The notes under the pieces: model-generated
The model's input: only the letters and a program-made list of their open reading frames with translations
What the model was told of the DNA's origin: nothing
The model's database searches: none
Shown here: positions 15,470 to 23,332 of the stretch, in pieces
How the letters are laid out: each line of letters opens with the position of its first letter
How positions within the stretch are numbered: the first letter of the stretch is position 1
NCBI GenBank assembly: GCA_019414345.1
Contig: DXMF01000026.1
Coordinates: forward strand, 111,613 to 175,612
Length of the DNA stretch: 64,000 nucleotides
DNA from: Collinsella sp.
Lineage (GTDB): Bacteria > Actinomycetota > Coriobacteriia > Coriobacteriales > Coriobacteriaceae
Direction: 5' to 3'
Made by a program: the position numbers and the translations under genes

Positions 15470-18205
15470 ATGCAGCGCGACGCATCGGACACTCGCGTCA
15501 ATCCAGACCTCATCCTCGAGGCAATTGAGAAAGACGAGGTCGCCGATGACACTCGAACCAGCCGGGGACACCTCAAGATTTTCTTTGGCTACGCTGCTGG
15601 CACAGGCAAAACCTATGCGATGCTTCAAGCCGCCCACGCCGCCAAGCGGCGAGGTGTCGACGTCGTCGCGGGATACATCGAGCCGCACGAACGTCCGGCA
15701 ACTGCCCATCTTGCACAAGGGCTTGAGAACGTGCCCTGTAAACTCATCGAGCACAACGGCATTGCGCTCAGCGAGTTCGATCTAGATGCGGCTATCGAGC
15801 GCGCCCCTCAGCTCATCCTTGTCGACGAGCTCGCCCATACGAATGCGCCGGGGTCTCGCCACGACAAACGCTATCAAGACGTCGAGGAACTTCTACATGC
15901 GGGCATCGACGTCTATACGACCGTGAACGTTCAGCATATCGAGAGCCTAAACGACATGGTTGCATCCATCACCGGCGTTGTCGTGAGCGAACGAATCCCC
16001 GACCGTATCTTCGATGATGCCGACCAGGTCGAGCTCGTCGACATAGAGCCCGAAGACCTACTTGAGCGCCTTCGCGCCGGCCTCGTCTACCGTCCCGCAC
16101 AAGCCGACCGAGCGCAACAGCATTTTTTTACCGTCGAGAACCTCACCGCACTCCGAGAAATCGCGCTGCGCCGCTGCGCCGATCGCACCGGTCACCTCAC
16201 AGACGCCGCACGCGTGCTGGGAAACCGTGACTACTACACCAGGGAGCGTATCTTAGTCTGTGTCTCCCCGGCGCCGACCAATCCCCGCATCGTCCGTGCC
16301 GCCGCACGCATGGCGAAAGCGTTTCGCAGCGAACTCGTCGCCCTGTTCGTAGAGAGCCCGCGCACGCAAGCCATGAGCGATGATGAGCGCGCCAAGCTTG
16401 CAGCCAATATCGCCCTAGCCGAGCAGCTCGGAGCACATATGGAAACCGTCTATGGCGACGACGTCGCGTTTCAGATCTCCGAGTTCGCGCGCCTGTCGGG
16501 TATTTCGAAGATCGTCATGGGGCGCACGGGCGAGCACAGCAGCGTCCGTCAGGCCCTCTTCGGCCGCAAATCTCTCGTAGAACAGCTCATAACATTCGCC
16601 CCGAATCTCGACATTTACATCATTCCAGACCAGTCGACTCCGCCCTCCCGACCCAAAGGACGCCGCCATGCGCTCGCCCTGCAGCCGCCCAGCAGCCGAA
16701 ACGTGCTTCGCACGCTGGCCCTCTCTCTTGCCGCCACGGCGATCGGCACGGCTTTCCGCCATCTGGGATTTGCCGATTCCAGCATCATATCCCTCTATAT
16801 CCTCACGGCCCTGCTGACCGCCGTCACCACGACGGGACGTATCTGCACAATCGTATCGAGCGTGCTCTCTGTAGTGCTTTACAACTTCTGCTTCGTCACG
16901 CCTCTGTTTTCGCTCGCCAGCTACGACCGAAGCTATCTGGTCACGTTCGGCATCATGTTCGCTACCGCTATGGTCGCCGGCGAGTTAACTGCGCGCATCG
17001 CCGACAACGCCCGTACATCCGCCGAGAACGCATTCAAAACGCGCGTACTCCTCGAAACGAACCAGCTCTTGCAGCAAGCCCATAGCGCGGAGGAGTGCGC
17101 CCGCGTCGCCATGAACCAACTCGTCAAACTGCTAAAACTCGACGTGGTCTTCTACCCCGCCGAACACGGCACGCTCGACAAGGCGCTCTATGAGTCCGCT
17201 GGCACCGAAAACCGATCCGCGTCGCTGCTCACCGACTACGAGCGCGCCGTTGCAACCTGGACCTACACCAACAACAAGCGCGCGGGCGCAAGCACGCGGA
17301 CCCTGCCTGAGGCGCGCTGTCTCTACCTCGCGGTTCGCACCGGCGACAAGGTATTCGGTGTCATCGGTATCGCCCTGGAGGGGCGCGAGATCGAAGCCTT
17401 CGAGCATTCGATCGTCCTATCTATCGTAGGTGAATGCGCCTTGGCGCTCGAAAGCGACCGAGCGGCGCAAGAGCGCGAAGAGGCTGCGGTCTTGGCGAAA
17501 AACGAGCAGCTGCGCGCCAACCTTTTGCGCTCCATCGGCCACGATTTGAGAACACCCCTCACGGCTATATCCGGATCTGCGGCAATCCTTCGGAAGAGCG
17601 ACGAGAGGCTCAGCCTCGAACAACGCTGCGATCTTGCCGATGCCATCTACGATGACTCCCTCTGGCTTATCGATACCGTGGAGAACCTCCTCGCCATCAC
17701 ACGCGTCGAGGACGGCACCATTCGCCTCAACCTCACATCCGAGCTCATCGACGAGGTCATCGAGGCCGCCCTCAGCCATGTCGCCCAAGCATCGCATGGA
17801 CATGCCGTCACCATCGAGCACACTGACGACATCCTGCTGGTACGCGTCGACGTCCATCTCATCATGCAGGTGCTTACGAATCTCATCATGAACGCCTTCA
17901 AATACACGCCCGAGGACTCGACTGTCACCGTCAGCGCACGTCGCGAGGGCGCGTTCGTCGTGGTGGACGTCGCAGACGATGGGCCGGGTGTGGCAGACTG
18001 CGACAAGCCTCATATCTTTGAGCGCTTCTTTACCTCAGGCAATACGCGGCCCGTGGATTCGCGTCGAAGCATCGGCCTTGGGCTGTCGCTCTGCCGCTCC
18101 ATCGTGGAGGCGCATGGCGGCGTCATCGAAGTTCGCGACAACCACCCCCATGGGGCCGTCTTCCGTTTTACCCTGCCCGCTGAGGAGATCGAGATTCATG
18201 AATAA
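15470..18205 (+). CDS. kdpD: Osmosensitive K+ channel histidine kinase KdpD
   Basis: 911 aa. N-terminal KdpD domain with Walker A 'GYAAGTGKT' (40-48) and 'LILVDELAHTNAPGSRH', a universal-stress-like domain ('RILVCVSPAPTNPRI'), four close membrane helices (about 425-515, DUF4118), a GAF-like region, then the kinase core with phosphoacceptor His691 ('SIGHDLRTPLTAI') and ATP-binding 'DDGPGV' and 'GLGLSLC'. KdpD senses low K+ or ionic strength and phosphorylates KdpE. Start ATG 15470 has AGAAAGG 7 nt upstream; the frame is open to 15374 without a ribosome site. Overlaps kdpE by 8 nt. Confidence 0.95.
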   Translation: MQRDASDTRVNPDLILEAIEKDEVADDTRTSRGHLKIFFGYAAGTGKTYAMLQAAHAAKRRGVDVVAGYIEPHERPATAHLAQGLENVPCKLIEHNGIALSEFDLDAAIERAPQLILVDELAHTNAPGSRHDKRYQDVEELLHAGIDVYTTVNVQHIESLNDMVASITGVVVSERIPDRIFDDADQVELVDIEPEDLLERLRAGLVYRPAQADRAQQHFFTVENLTALREIALRRCADRTGHLTDAARVLGNRDYYTRERILVCVSPAPTNPRIVRAAARMAKAFRSELVALFVESPRTQAMSDDERAKLAANIALAEQLGAHMETVYGDDVAFQISEFARLSGISKIVMGRTGEHSSVRQALFGRKSLVEQLITFAPNLDIYIIPDQSTPPSRPKGRRHALALQPPSSRNVLRTLALSLAATAIGTAFRHLGFADSSIISLYILTALLTAVTTTGRICTIVSSVLSVVLYNFCFVTPLFSLASYDRSYLVTFGIMFATAMVAGELTARIADNARTSAENAFKTRVLLETNQLLQQAHSAEECARVAMNQLVKLLKLDVVFYPAEHGTLDKALYESAGTENRSASLLTDYERAVATWTYTNNKRAGASTRTLPEARCLYLAVRTGDKVFGVIGIALEGREIEAFEHSIVLSIVGECALALESDRAAQEREEAAVLAKNEQLRANLLRSIGHDLRTPLTAISGSAAILRKSDERLSLEQRCDLADAIYDDSLWLIDTVENLLAITRVEDGTIRLNLTSELIDEVIEAALSHVAQASHGHAVTIEHTDDILLVRVDVHLIMQVLTNLIMNAFKYTPEDSTVTVSARREGAFVVVDVADDGPGVADCDKPHIFERFFTSGNTRPVDSRRSIGLGLSLCRSIVEAHGGVIEVRDNHPHGAVFRFTLPAEEIEIHE

Positions 18206-18902
18206 TGCCGCTAAGCCACGCATCCTCCTGGTCGAAGATGACCTGACCGTTCAAAACCTCGTTTCGACCGCGCTTGACCTCCACGGCTATGTCGTGAGCA
18301 AGGTTTGCAACGGCCAGGCCGCCATCATGGATGCGGTGTCGCACGGCCCCAGCCTCATCATGCTCGACCTCGGCCTTCCCGACATTGACGGTATCGAGGT
18401 CATCACGAAGATCCGAAGCTGGTCGGCAGTCCCCATTATCGTCATTTCAGCGCGCACCGAAGATTCCGACAAGATTGCAGCACTTGACGCAGGGGCAGAC
18501 GACTACCTCACCAAGCCCTTTTCTGTGGATGAGTTGCTCGCGCGCGTCCGTGCGAATTTGAGGCGCTCCTCGATGGCGTCGAGCGAGTCGACAGAAGCGA
18601 GCACGTTTGACAACGGTCCGCTGCATATCGACTACGCCGCGGGATACGCGACGAAAGACGGACGCGAGCTCTCGCTCACCCCAACCGAGTACAAATTGCT
18701 CGTCCTTCTGGCGAAAAACGTCGACAAGGTGCTCACCCACACCTTCATCACCCACGAGATATGGGGCACGAGCTGGGACAGCGATCTGGCGAGCCTGCGC
18801 GTGTTCATGCGCACCCTGCGCAAGAAGATCGAGGCAGACCCCTCTCACCCCAAGATGATTCAGACGCACATGGGTGTCGGGTACCGCATGCAGCGTCTCT
18901 AG
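18198..18902 (+). CDS. kdpE: Response regulator KdpE
   Basis: 234 aa. Receiver domain with phospho-Asp57 ('LIMLDLGLPDIDG') and Lys in 'DDYLTKPFSV', followed by an OmpR-type winged helix ('LTPTEYKLLVLLAKN', 'HEIWGTSWDSDLASLRVFM', 'THMGVGYRM'). The segment 'DLASLRVFMRTLRKKIE' is typical of KdpE. Starts inside the end of kdpD (ATG 18198, kdpD stop 18203-18205), so translation is coupled. Its target is the divergent kdpF promoter. Confidence 0.95.
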   Translation: MNNAAKPRILLVEDDLTVQNLVSTALDLHGYVVSKVCNGQAAIMDAVSHGPSLIMLDLGLPDIDGIEVITKIRSWSAVPIIVISARTEDSDKIAALDAGADDYLTKPFSVDELLARVRANLRRSSMASSESTEASTFDNGPLHIDYAAGYATKDGRELSLTPTEYKLLVLLAKNVDKVLTHTFITHEIWGTSWDSDLASLRVFMRTLRKKIEADPSHPKMIQTHMGVGYRMQRL

Positions 18903-18917
18903 CCCACTCCACAAAAA

Positions 18918-18982
18918 GTTGCGGTGGAATACGGAGTAGATAAGGCCTTTGACAGCCAAAACAGTCCGTATTTCACCGCAAC
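18918..18982. repeat. 65-bp palindromic element, copy 2
   Basis: Same 18-bp terminal inverted repeats and orientation as copy 1 (10509-10573), 3 differences in 65. It begins 16 bp after the kdpE stop and could form a hairpin that ends the kdpDE transcript. Confidence 0.85.
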
Positions 18983-19040
18983 TGATTTAACGAGACCCCA
19001 AAATACTCTTCGACTCGCCGCGCTCTCCCTCAAATGCGCA

Positions 19041-19074
19041 AAGCGCCCCGCGAACGGATGCTCGCGAGGCGCTT
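19041..19074 (-). terminator. Hairpin after the feo operon
   Basis: 13-bp stem with one mismatch (19041-19053 with 19062-19074), 14 bp beyond the stop of the last feo gene on the minus strand, followed by TTTG. Confidence 0.6.
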
Positions 19075-19087
19075 AGATGTCTGGGCC

Positions 19088-19288
19088 TTACTTGATTCCG
19101 CGGCCCAAGTCTTCGGCGATTTTGTCTACGCCCTTAAGTGCGGCGCAGGTCTTTTTGTTGGAGCAATGCCCGGTGCAAACGCCACCCTGAGCACAGTCGG
19201 CGCAGGTGCCCTTTCGGTAGATACGCACGCACACGGCGACAAACGCAATGCCGATAACGGCCAACACAACAATATCGATAGGTGCCAT
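19088..19288 (-). CDS. FeoB-associated Cys-rich small membrane protein
   Basis: 66 aa. One transmembrane helix (about 4-22) followed by a Cys-rich cytoplasmic tail, 'GTCADCAQGGVCTGHC', with a further Cys in 'SNKKTCAAL' (six Cys in about 25 residues). Proteins of this form sit downstream of feoB in many Gram-positive anaerobes and are thought to help ferrous iron uptake or handle iron, perhaps in the role FeoC has elsewhere. ATG 19288 has GAGGAGG. It follows feoB by 204 bp, with a strong terminator between, so it may be expressed partly on its own. Confidence 0.85.
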   Translation of the reverse strand: MAPIDIVVLAVIGIAFVAVCVRIYRKGTCADCAQGGVCTGHCSNKKTCAALKGVDKIAEDLGRGIK

Positions 19289-19346
19289 AGCAAGCCTCCT
19301 CTAGTTAACCATCACTTACTTTACCCCATCTTCCACCTGCCAAAAA

Positions 19347-19421
19347 GGGACAGGTTTGTTTTGGTCGGTTTTATCTGCGGAAACGCCACATCTTACTTCT
19401 GGAGCAAAGCAATCTGTCCCC
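19347..19421. repeat. GGGACAGGTTTG ... CTGTCCCCC inverted pair
   Basis: GGGACAGGTTTG at 19347-19358 faces CAATCTGTCCCC at 19410-19421, with a 51-bp middle. A further member of the GGGACAG intergenic family, in the gap between feoB and the small Cys-rich gene. Confidence 0.45.
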
Positions 19422-19430
19422 CATTGCACC

Positions 19431-19463
19431 AAAAAGCCCGAGTGTCGCTGGGACACCCGGGCT
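19431..19463 (-). terminator. Terminator after feoB
   Basis: Stem AGCCCGaGTGTC/GGACACcCGGGCT (19435-19463, loop 4 nt), followed on the minus strand by TTTTT. It lies 30 bp beyond the feoB stop. Confidence 0.8.
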
Positions 19464-19492
19464 CATGGAAAGGGGCTAATCCTTATTCGGAC

Positions 19493-21820
19493 TTAAGCGG
19501 AAACTGCGGCGGAAGCAGTGTTGGTCTCGTCCTCGTCGGTCCAAGCGTGTTTAGGCATGGGACGGAAGATCTGGAAGAGCATCGCAATCAGCAGCACGAT
19601 AGCCACAACCGTCCAGATACCAAACTGCCCAAGGACAAGCAGGTTGTAGAACTGGTTGATGAACAGGCCGATCACCCAAGCGAAGGCGCACTCGTAGCCG
19701 ATGGCAATCGCGGTCCACTTGCCGGAGTCCATCTGGTTGCGGATAGTACCCATAGCGGCAAAGCACGGGGCGCACAGCAGGTTGAAAGCGCCAAAGGCAA
19801 CGCAGGCGCCCATGGTCGGGAACATACCGGCAAACGCGGTCCACAGACTCGGGTCGGTCTCGGCGGCGTCGGCGACGGACAGCAGCGAGCCAGCGGTGGC
19901 GACGACGTTCTCCTTGGCGACAAGGCCTGAGACAGTCAGCGCGGTTGCCTGCCAGGTGCTAAAGCCGAGCGGGGCGAAGATCCAGGCGACCAGGTTGCCC
20001 AGCATGGCGAGCACGGAGTAGTCCATAAACTCCTCGGGGATGCCGTCCATCGCAGGCAGGAAGCCAAAGGAACCGTTGTAGCTACCAAAGTTGGAGAGGA
20101 ACCAAACGACGACAGTGGACGCGAAGATGACCGTGCCGGCCTTCTTGATAAAGGCCCAGCAGCGCTCCCACACGTGCAGCGCCCAAGAGCGGATCGCCGG
20201 GAAGTGGTAGGCGGGAAGCTCCATAACAAACGGCGTCGGGCGGCCGGCGAAGAGCTTGGTCTTCTTGAGCATGAGGCCCGAGGCGATGACGGCAAAGACG
20301 CCCAGGAAGTAGAAGAGCGGGCTGATCCATGCCGCGGTGGTAGAAGAATCGCCGATGATGGAGCCCATGAGCAGGGCAATAATCGGAAGCTTGGCGCCAC
20401 AGGGAATGAACGTGGTGGTCATGACCGTCATGCGGCGGTCCTTCTCGTTCTCGATGGTCTTGGTGGCCATGACGCCGGGGACGCCGCAGCCCGAGGACAC
20501 GAGCATGGGGATGAAGGACTTACCGGACAGGCCAAAGCGGCGGAACACGCGGTCCATGATGAAGGCGACGCGGGCCATGTAGCCGCAGTCCTCCAAGAAG
20601 GACAGCATCACGAACAGCAGGAACATCTGCGGCACGAAGCCGAAGATGGCACCCAGGCCGCCGACGATACCGTCGCAGACCAGCGAATCGACCAGGCCAC
20701 CGTCCTCGGTGCCGCCCGCCACAAGGGCGTCGTGCACCACGGTGGTGATACCCGGGACATAGGGGCCGTACTGCGCCGGGTCGATCGAGTCGGCGGCGTC
20801 ACCCGCAGCCTCGACAGCTGCGTCGTAGGCGTCGCGGCCCTGGCCGAGCACATACCAACCGTCGGTGCCAAAGAGCTGGTCGTTGGTGAAGTCGGTTACC
20901 GTGCCGCCCAAGGTGGAAACGGCGATGTAGTACACGCAGAACATGATGACTACGAAGATCGGCAGGCCCAGGATACGGTTGGTAACCACACGGTCGATCT
21001 TCTCGGAGGTGCTCATCTTGGCCGGAGCCATGGTGAGGCACTCGTCAATGATGTGGGCAATGACGCCGTAGCGCTCGCCGGTGATGATGGACTCAGCGTC
21101 GTCGTCGCAGCCCTGTTCGCACTGGGCGACCAGCTGCTCCACGCGAGCGGCCTTCTCCTTAGTGAGGTTGATGAGCTTGCAGGCGTCCGCGTCGCGCTCA
21201 AACAGCTTAACGGCGTAGTAGCGACGCTTGTTGGCGGGAACGCTCGCAGGCAGGTTATTCTCGATGTGGTCCAGAACGTCCTCGATGGAGGAATCGAACT
21301 TGTGCTCCGGCACCTGGCCCTTGGAAGCAGCGGACTTCTTGACCTGCTCGAACAGCTCCTTGATGCCTTTGTTCTTAAGAGCCGAGATCATCATGACCGG
21401 ACAGCCGAGCTTCTTGGAGAGCTTGTCCGTGTCGATCTTGTCGCCGTTCTTCTCGACCAAGTCGGCCATGTTGAGGGCGACGACCACGGGCAGGCCGGTC
21501 TCGATAACCTGAAGCGCCAGGTACAGGTTGCGCTCGAGGTTGGTGGCGTCGACCACCTGGACGACGACATCGGGCTCGCCGCTCATGAGGTAATCGCGCG
21601 AGCATTGCTCCTCGGGGCTGTAGGGGGAAAGCGAGTAGATGCCAGGGAGGTCTGTGATGGTAACGTTCTTGTCGCTTAGGAGCTTGGCCTCCTTTTTCTC
21701 AACCGTGACGCCGGGCCAGTTGCCAACGTAGCCGTTGGCGCCCGTGATCAGGTTGAAAAGCGTGGTCTTGCCACAGTTGGGGTTACCCGCCAGCGCGACA
21801 TGGATCTGAGAATCCGCCAT
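19493..21820 (-). CDS. feoB: Ferrous iron transporter FeoB
   Basis: 775 aa. N-terminal G protein: G1 'GNPNCGKTTLFN' (12-23), G2/switch region 'GNWPGVTVEKK', G3 'DLPGIYSLSPYSPEE', G4 'NMAD'; then a helical spacer and the membrane domain with two Gate-type cores ('FIPMLVSSGCGVPG' and the 'VAKENVVAT' region). It imports Fe2+ at the cost of GTP. A roughly 95-residue extracytoplasmic insertion (about 310-400, with 'GTDGWYVLGQGRDAYD') separates the first membrane helix from the rest, larger than in E. coli FeoB. Start ATG 21820 has AGAAGGA. It follows feoA by 123 bp, a gap that holds a DtxR-box-like palindrome. Confidence 0.96.
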   Translation of the reverse strand: MADSQIHVALAGNPNCGKTTLFNLITGANGYVGNWPGVTVEKKEAKLLSDKNVTITDLPGIYSLSPYSPEEQCSRDYLMSGEPDVVVQVVDATNLERNLYLALQVIETGLPVVVALNMADLVEKNGDKIDTDKLSKKLGCPVMMISALKNKGIKELFEQVKKSAASKGQVPEHKFDSSIEDVLDHIENNLPASVPANKRRYYAVKLFERDADACKLINLTKEKAARVEQLVAQCEQGCDDDAESIITGERYGVIAHIIDECLTMAPAKMSTSEKIDRVVTNRILGLPIFVVIMFCVYYIAVSTLGGTVTDFTNDQLFGTDGWYVLGQGRDAYDAAVEAAGDAADSIDPAQYGPYVPGITTVVHDALVAGGTEDGGLVDSLVCDGIVGGLGAIFGFVPQMFLLFVMLSFLEDCGYMARVAFIMDRVFRRFGLSGKSFIPMLVSSGCGVPGVMATKTIENEKDRRMTVMTTTFIPCGAKLPIIALLMGSIIGDSSTTAAWISPLFYFLGVFAVIASGLMLKKTKLFAGRPTPFVMELPAYHFPAIRSWALHVWERCWAFIKKAGTVIFASTVVVWFLSNFGSYNGSFGFLPAMDGIPEEFMDYSVLAMLGNLVAWIFAPLGFSTWQATALTVSGLVAKENVVATAGSLLSVADAAETDPSLWTAFAGMFPTMGACVAFGAFNLLCAPCFAAMGTIRNQMDSGKWTAIAIGYECAFAWVIGLFINQFYNLLVLGQFGIWTVVAIVLLIAMLFQIFRPMPKHAWTDEDETNTASAAVSA

Positions 21821-21840
21821 TCAATCCTTCTTCCTTGTGT

Positions 21841-21866
21841 GCCTGCGCTGCTTTCTCCGCGCAGGC
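21841..21866 (-). other. Hairpin in the feoA-feoB gap
   Basis: GCCTGCGC/GCGCAGGC 8-bp stem just upstream of the feoB ribosome site. No T-run. It could stabilise or partly attenuate the transcript. Confidence 0.4.
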
Positions 21867-21894
21867 TGGATAATGTGCTTTAAAGTTGCTGCAT

Positions 21895-21916
21895 TAAGTT
21901 AGAAATACCTAACTTT
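21895..21916 (-). promoter_or_regulatory. Candidate metal-regulator operator upstream of feoB
   Basis: Interrupted palindrome AAGTTAG-AAATAC-CTAACTT between feoA and feoB. The arms resemble DtxR/IdeR/MntR-type boxes (TTAGGTTAG...), the usual iron or manganese switches of high-GC Gram-positives. It suggests an internal iron-controlled promoter. Confidence 0.45.
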
Positions 21917-21943
21917 ACCTGCAGAAATATACGCCGCAAGCCC

Positions 21944-22165
21944 TTACTGGACCTCTACGACGGCAGCCTCTTCCTTGCGGATGGAAAGCTCGTAGCCGCG
22001 TACGTTGATCTCGACCGGATCACCGAGCGGCGCAACCTTTACGACCTTGAATGAAGTGCCCTTGATGAGCCCCAGGTCCATAAGGTGGCGGCGCAGCGCG
22101 CCCTCACCGTGAAGCTTGACGATGGTAGAGCTCTCGCCTACCTTAACGTCACCCAACGTCTTCAT
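21944..22165 (-). CDS. feoA: FeoA domain protein
   Basis: 73 aa. SH3-like FeoA fold: 'LGLIKGTSFKVVKVAPLGDP' and 'VEINVRGYELSIRKEEAAVV'. FeoA is a small cytoplasmic partner of FeoB needed for ferrous iron uptake. ATG 22165 has GGGGGA upstream. It lies between a second FeoA gene (39 bp upstream) and feoB (123 bp downstream). Confidence 0.93.
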   Translation of the reverse strand: MKTLGDVKVGESSTIVKLHGEGALRRHLMDLGLIKGTSFKVVKVAPLGDPVEINVRGYELSIRKEEAAVVEVQ

Positions 22166-22204
22166 CCTCTTGTCCCCCTTTCGGTTTTAATGAAATGCTG
22201 CGGA

Positions 22205-22447
22205 CTAACCGACGGTCATGATGTGCATGGCAACCTTGGAATCGATGCCAAAACGTGCGCCCAGCACGGTGACGATGATATTGGCACCACTCGAGCTCAC
22301 CACGTGAATCTCGCTGCCCTCGACAAAGCCGAGGTCCTTGAGGTGGTGCTTCATGTCCTGATTGCCCTTTACACGAGACACGTGCACGGTTTCGCCCGCC
22401 TTTACCATCGAGAGCGGCAAAGCCGGCATCTGCGGTCCGCAAGACAT
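22205..22447 (-). CDS. Second FeoA domain protein
   Basis: 80 aa. FeoA-type fold with an N-terminal extension containing Cys3 ('MSCGPQMPALPLSMVKAGET'), core 'DLGFVEGSEIHVVSSSGANI' and C-terminal 'ARFGIDSKVAMHIMTVG'. It lies first in the feo operon. Two tandem FeoA proteins before FeoB are common in Gram-positive anaerobes; the two here are clearly diverged from each other. Start ATG 22447; the ribosome site GGAGCGC is weak. Confidence 0.9.
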   Translation of the reverse strand: MSCGPQMPALPLSMVKAGETVHVSRVKGNQDMKHHLKDLGFVEGSEIHVVSSSGANIIVTVLGARFGIDSKVAMHIMTVG

Positions 22448-22490
22448 GAGTGCGCTCCTAACGTCAGTTCGTCCTCAACATCGACGCAGC

Positions 22491-22544
22491 AAAAGTTAAC
22501 CACGTCTATGTTCGCTATAGTAAACTAACACGTGGTTAACTTTT
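22491..22544 (-). promoter_or_regulatory. Promoter with 15-bp palindromic operator upstream of feoA genes
   Basis: Perfect inverted repeat with 15-bp arms (22491-22505 and 22530-22544; AAAAGTTAACCACGT) and a 24-bp spacer that contains TACTAT, a plausible -10 on the minus strand. Starts 43 bp upstream of the first FeoA start. The arms share AAGTTA with the site at 21895, fitting control of the operon by one metal-sensing regulator. Confidence 0.5.
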
Positions 22545-22590
22545 TGAAAAGGGTCCCTATTCAGTTTTCGAAAAGGTTTCCCATACGAAA

Positions 22591-22617
22591 CAAAAGAGGC
22601 GCCGCAAAGAGCGCCTC
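22591..22617 (-). terminator. Terminator-like hairpin
   Basis: GAGGCGC/GCGCCTC stem (22596-22602 with 22611-22617), followed on the minus strand by TTTTGTTT. It lies after the HPr gene and before the feo promoter. Confidence 0.6.
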
Positions 22618-22624
22618 CCAGAGA

Positions 22625-22653
22625 TGTGACAAAGGGACTGTCCCTTTGTCACA
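22625..22653. repeat. Perfect 13-bp-arm palindrome of the GGGACAG family
   Basis: TGTGACAAAGGGA and its exact inverse around CTG; 9 bp beyond the HPr stop. May be a first terminator stem for that gene. Confidence 0.6.
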
Positions 22654-22662
22654 TTGTTGCGT

Positions 22663-22911
22663 TTAGAGCGAGAGGTTTCTGATCGACGTGACACACGAAG
22701 CCTCGTCTACGCCCGAAACGCGAAAGACGATGTCCTCGCCACATTCGCCGTAAAGCGCCATGAGGCCCATCACGTCACGGCCGTCGGTGTGGCGGTCGCC
22801 AATGCTGACCGACACGTCGCTACGATGCTTGGCAATGATGTCATAGAGCAGCGCAACCGGGCGGGCGTGCAGTCCCAACGGATCTTTAATCGTCTTTGTA
22901 AACTCGACCAT
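22663..22911 (-). CDS. HPr-like phosphocarrier protein (Asp at position 46)
   Basis: 82 aa. With the ATG at 22911 (GGGAGGGG 4 nt upstream) the phosphorylatable His falls at the canonical position 15 ('PLGLHARP'), which confirms the start. The usual Ser46 region reads 'TDGRDVMGLMALYG', so residue 46 is Asp. In the family His15 takes phosphate from enzyme I and hands it to sugar-specific EIIA proteins of the PTS, while Ser46 phosphorylation by HPrK mediates catabolite control in Firmicutes. No ptsI or EII gene is near. An Asp46 protein cannot be switched by HPrK and may mimic the Ser-phosphorylated form, or serve another role. Confidence 0.88.
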   Translation of the reverse strand: MVEFTKTIKDPLGLHARPVALLYDIIAKHRSDVSVSIGDRHTDGRDVMGLMALYGECGEDIVFRVSGVDEASCVTSIRNLSL

Positions 22912-23004
22912 GTCCCCTCCCACGACATCACACATTCGGCCGGCAAACCCAGCCACGTGGTAGTTATTGTAGCGTTAGATGCTTATCGAGGGCCCCTCCG
23001 GATA

Positions 23005-23232
23005 CCCCGTGGTCAAAAAGTGGCAAATATGAGTACTGTTACAAATTTAGTAGCAGCAAAATCGAGAGCAAATTGCCTAGCTTGAGCGATTCGAAGAGGT
23101 TGAAAGCCGTCAAACGCCCTTTAAAGGGAGTTAGATAAATCGATTTTGAGCCCATTTTCGCTCAGAGCAGGCCGAAAAATATGGCACTTCTTTTGCAACA
23201 GTACTCATATTTGGCATTTTTTGACCACGGGG
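23005..23232. mobile_element. MITE-like element, 228 bp with 39-bp terminal inverted repeats
   Basis: Left end 23005-23043 and right end 23194-23232 are inverted copies with only about 3 mismatches (CCCCGTGGTCAAAAAgTGgC and onward to ATGAGTACTGTT). The 150-bp interior is AT-richer and encodes nothing obvious. No clear target-site duplication. Size, long end repeats and lack of coding fit a miniature inverted-repeat element, though a large structured RNA is possible. Confidence 0.6.
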
Positions 23233-23252
23233 GCCAAGACCATGCCCCAAAA

Positions 23253-23285
23253 CACAAAAGGAGGGGCCTCGTAAGGCCCCTCCTT
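23253..23285 (-). terminator. Terminator of the amino acid permease gene
   Basis: Stem AAGGAGGGGCC/GGCCCCTCCTT (23258-23268 with 23275-23285), followed on the minus strand by TTTTGTGTTTT. Confidence 0.85.
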
Positions 23286-23332
23286 AGGAAAGGGAATCGA
23301 TTTATTCCACAGCCGTAGATTAATCCTAGCCG

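Larger units (their letters stand above)
22912..23332. other. 421-bp gene-free stretch holding a MITE-like element
   Basis: No coding sequence is seen. The stretch is mostly the inverted-repeat element at 23005-23232 plus the terminator of the permease gene at 23258-23285. It is less GC-rich than its surroundings. Confidence 0.8.
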
